Assembly: GCA_013298335.1 (NCBI GenBank)
Contig: JAAFHI010000177.1
Location: forward strand, 1 to 6,821
DNA length: 6,821 bases
Direction: 5' to 3'
DNA from: Actinomycetota bacterium
GTDB taxonomy: Bacteria > Acidobacteriota > Blastocatellia > Chloracidobacteriales > Chloracidobacteriaceae
Both the position numbers and the translations under genes were made by a program. The notes below the pieces were generated by a model, which did no database searches, was not told the origin of the DNA, and worked only from the letters and a program-made list of their open reading frames with translations. This document shows positions 6,558-6,821 of the stretch, piece by piece; within the stretch, counting starts at the first letter, position 1, and the number at the start of each line of letters is the position of its first letter.

Positions 6558-6821
6558 TTAACGAGACTCTTTGTCGTCGGTAAAGAAATTGGCCAGTTCG
6601 CCCAGACTCGTCATCGACTCATTGTTGATGTAGTTGCTGATGTCGCCCGGATCGTTTTCTTTTCCGACGGCCCGCGCGGAGAGGCCGATTTTGCGACTTC
6701 CTTCATCGAGCTTCAGGATTTTGAACTGCAACTGCTGCCCGACCGAGACCACCGATTCCGGCTTTTCGATCCGCTGATCGGCGAGTTCGGAGATGTGGCA
6801 CAGTCCTTCGATCCCTTCTTC
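6558..6821 (-). CDS. rpsA: 30S ribosomal protein S1, C-terminal part
   Basis: The last 87 codons and the TAA stop are present; the gene continues beyond the right edge. The visible protein begins inside an S1 RNA-binding domain. It shows Glu-Gly-Leu-Cys-His-Ile-Ser-Glu-Leu, then Val-Gly-Gln-Gln-Leu-Gln-Phe-Lys-Ile and an Arg-Lys-Ile-Gly-Leu-Ser strand, all classical S1-fold signatures. A polar C-terminal tail of about 35 residues follows. Family S1 proteins carry several such domains and help mRNA bind to the 30S subunit. The domain copy alone could also come from another multi-S1 protein, but a terminal S1 repeat with a short acidic tail fits RpsA best. The hairpin 34 nt downstream of the stop supports this being the end of its transcription unit. 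Confidence 0.85.
   Translation of the reverse strand, partial: EEGIEGLCHISELADQRIEKPESVVSVGQQLQFKILKLDEGSRKIGLSARAVGKENDPGDISNYINNESMTSLGELANFFTDDKESR

Overview
All genes in this window lie on the minus strand of a moderately GC-rich bacterial genome (roughly high-50s percent GC by eye). Read in the direction of transcription, from right to left, they are: the 3' end of rpsA (ribosomal protein S1) with an intrinsic terminator; a type II NADH dehydrogenase-like flavoprotein (ndh); dTDP-glucose 4,6-dehydratase (rmlB); gatC of the tRNA amidotransferase; a 1232-residue transmembrane sensor Ser/Thr kinase; and the first 42 codons of a secreted protein that overlaps the kinase stop by 4 bp. The window is fully packed, and the largest gap is 74 bp.

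Organism: the window has N-terminal export signals, a large periplasmic beta-propeller sensor fused to a Hanks-type Ser/Thr kinase, and a GatC-type amidotransferase subunit. These suit a diderm bacterium from a kinase-rich group such as Acidobacteriota, or possibly Planctomycetota or Verrucomicrobiota. This placement is a low-confidence inference, because no rRNA or other strong phylogenetic marker is complete here.

Layout and function: rpsA ends in a strong GC hairpin plus U-tract whose last base directly precedes the ndh start codon. Transcription of ndh therefore needs either read-through or a very close promoter. The ndh-rmlB-gatC spacings (43 and 27 bp) suggest one housekeeping transcription unit covering respiratory NADH oxidation, deoxysugar precursor synthesis and tRNA transamidation. 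Nothing in the sequence ties these three functions together. A candidate sigma70-type promoter in the 74-bp gap after gatC may start a second unit holding the sensor kinase and its translationally coupled exported partner.

The most notable object is the sensor kinase. It has a signal peptide, 14 Reg_prop-type propeller blades (enough for two seven-bladed propellers), a Y_Y_Y domain, one membrane helix and a five-heptad leucine-zipper coiled coil. These are followed by an apparently active Ser/Thr kinase domain and a Ser-rich tail. This is the sensor module of hybrid two-component systems with the histidine kinase half replaced by a Hanks-type kinase.
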